Shown here one piece after another: positions 5,784-5,805 of a DNA stretch of 5,805 nucleotides. A program made the position numbers and the translations under genes. Source of the stretch: Pseudomonadota bacterium (GTDB lineage Bacteria > Pseudomonadota > Gammaproteobacteria > Xanthomonadales > Xanthomonadaceae); contig JAFAFD010000480.1 of the NCBI GenBank assembly GCA_023423675.1, forward strand, positions 1 through 5,805. The letters run 5' to 3'. Below the pieces are notes generated by a model. The model was not told the origin of the DNA. It made no database searches and saw nothing but the letters and a program-made list of their open reading frames with translations. Position 1 is the first letter of the stretch. The number at the start of each line of letters is the position of its first letter.

Positions 5784-5805
5784 GTAGCGCCGGGCCATGC
5801 CCGGC
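5784..5805 (+). repeat. GTAG-type short palindrome (SMAG/REP-like), cut by the window end
   Basis: A GTAG head (5784-5787) begins one base after the TGA stop of the S41 protease. It leads into a perfect 7-bp stem, GCCGGGC/GCCCGGC (5789-5795 with 5799-5805, loop CAT), which may continue beyond the window. The form matches the SMAG units described from S. maltophilia and the pair near the 5S gene, although the stem sequence differs. In the mRNA it would be a stable 3' hairpin right after the stop codon, which could block 3' exonucleases. Confidence 0.7.

Overview
This is GC-rich chromosomal DNA of gammaproteobacterial type. The best guess is Stenotrophomonas, probably the S. maltophilia group. 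The grounds are the protein content and several short palindromes that begin with GTAG and resemble the SMAG repeats described from S. maltophilia. No strain can be assigned without a database search.

Layout. Positions 8-123 hold a complete 5S rRNA, the last gene of an rRNA operon, followed by a strong intrinsic terminator (133-167). Positions 168-290 hold no gene; they carry a cluster of hairpins, including two head-to-head GTAG palindromes. A second terminator (291-319) faces the other way and ends the minus-strand pair. That pair reads, in transcription order, a secreted VNG-repeat protein (2817-2155) and a lipoprotein zinc peptidase of family M28 (2070-358). A 95-bp divergent intergenic region (2818-2912) separates the pair from the plus-strand genes: the amidase activator envC (2913-4217, probable TTG start) and an S41 carboxyl-terminal processing protease (4325-5782). 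The protease stop codon is followed after one base by another GTAG palindrome, which runs off the window end.

How the genes fit together. All four proteins carry export signals and should act in the cell envelope. EnvC keeps the LytM fold but has lost the metal-binding residues, so it should switch on cell-wall amidases at the division septum rather than cut peptidoglycan itself. The S41 protease next to it, a common arrangement in Proteobacteria, probably processes periplasmic proteins. The M28 lipoprotein should be an outer-membrane-anchored aminopeptidase or carboxypeptidase. The repeat protein has no assigned function; its seven regular 18-19-residue units predict a beta-solenoid. No phage, plasmid, CRISPR, toxin-antitoxin or defence genes are visible. 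The least described items are the VNG-repeat protein and the hairpin in the protease leader.
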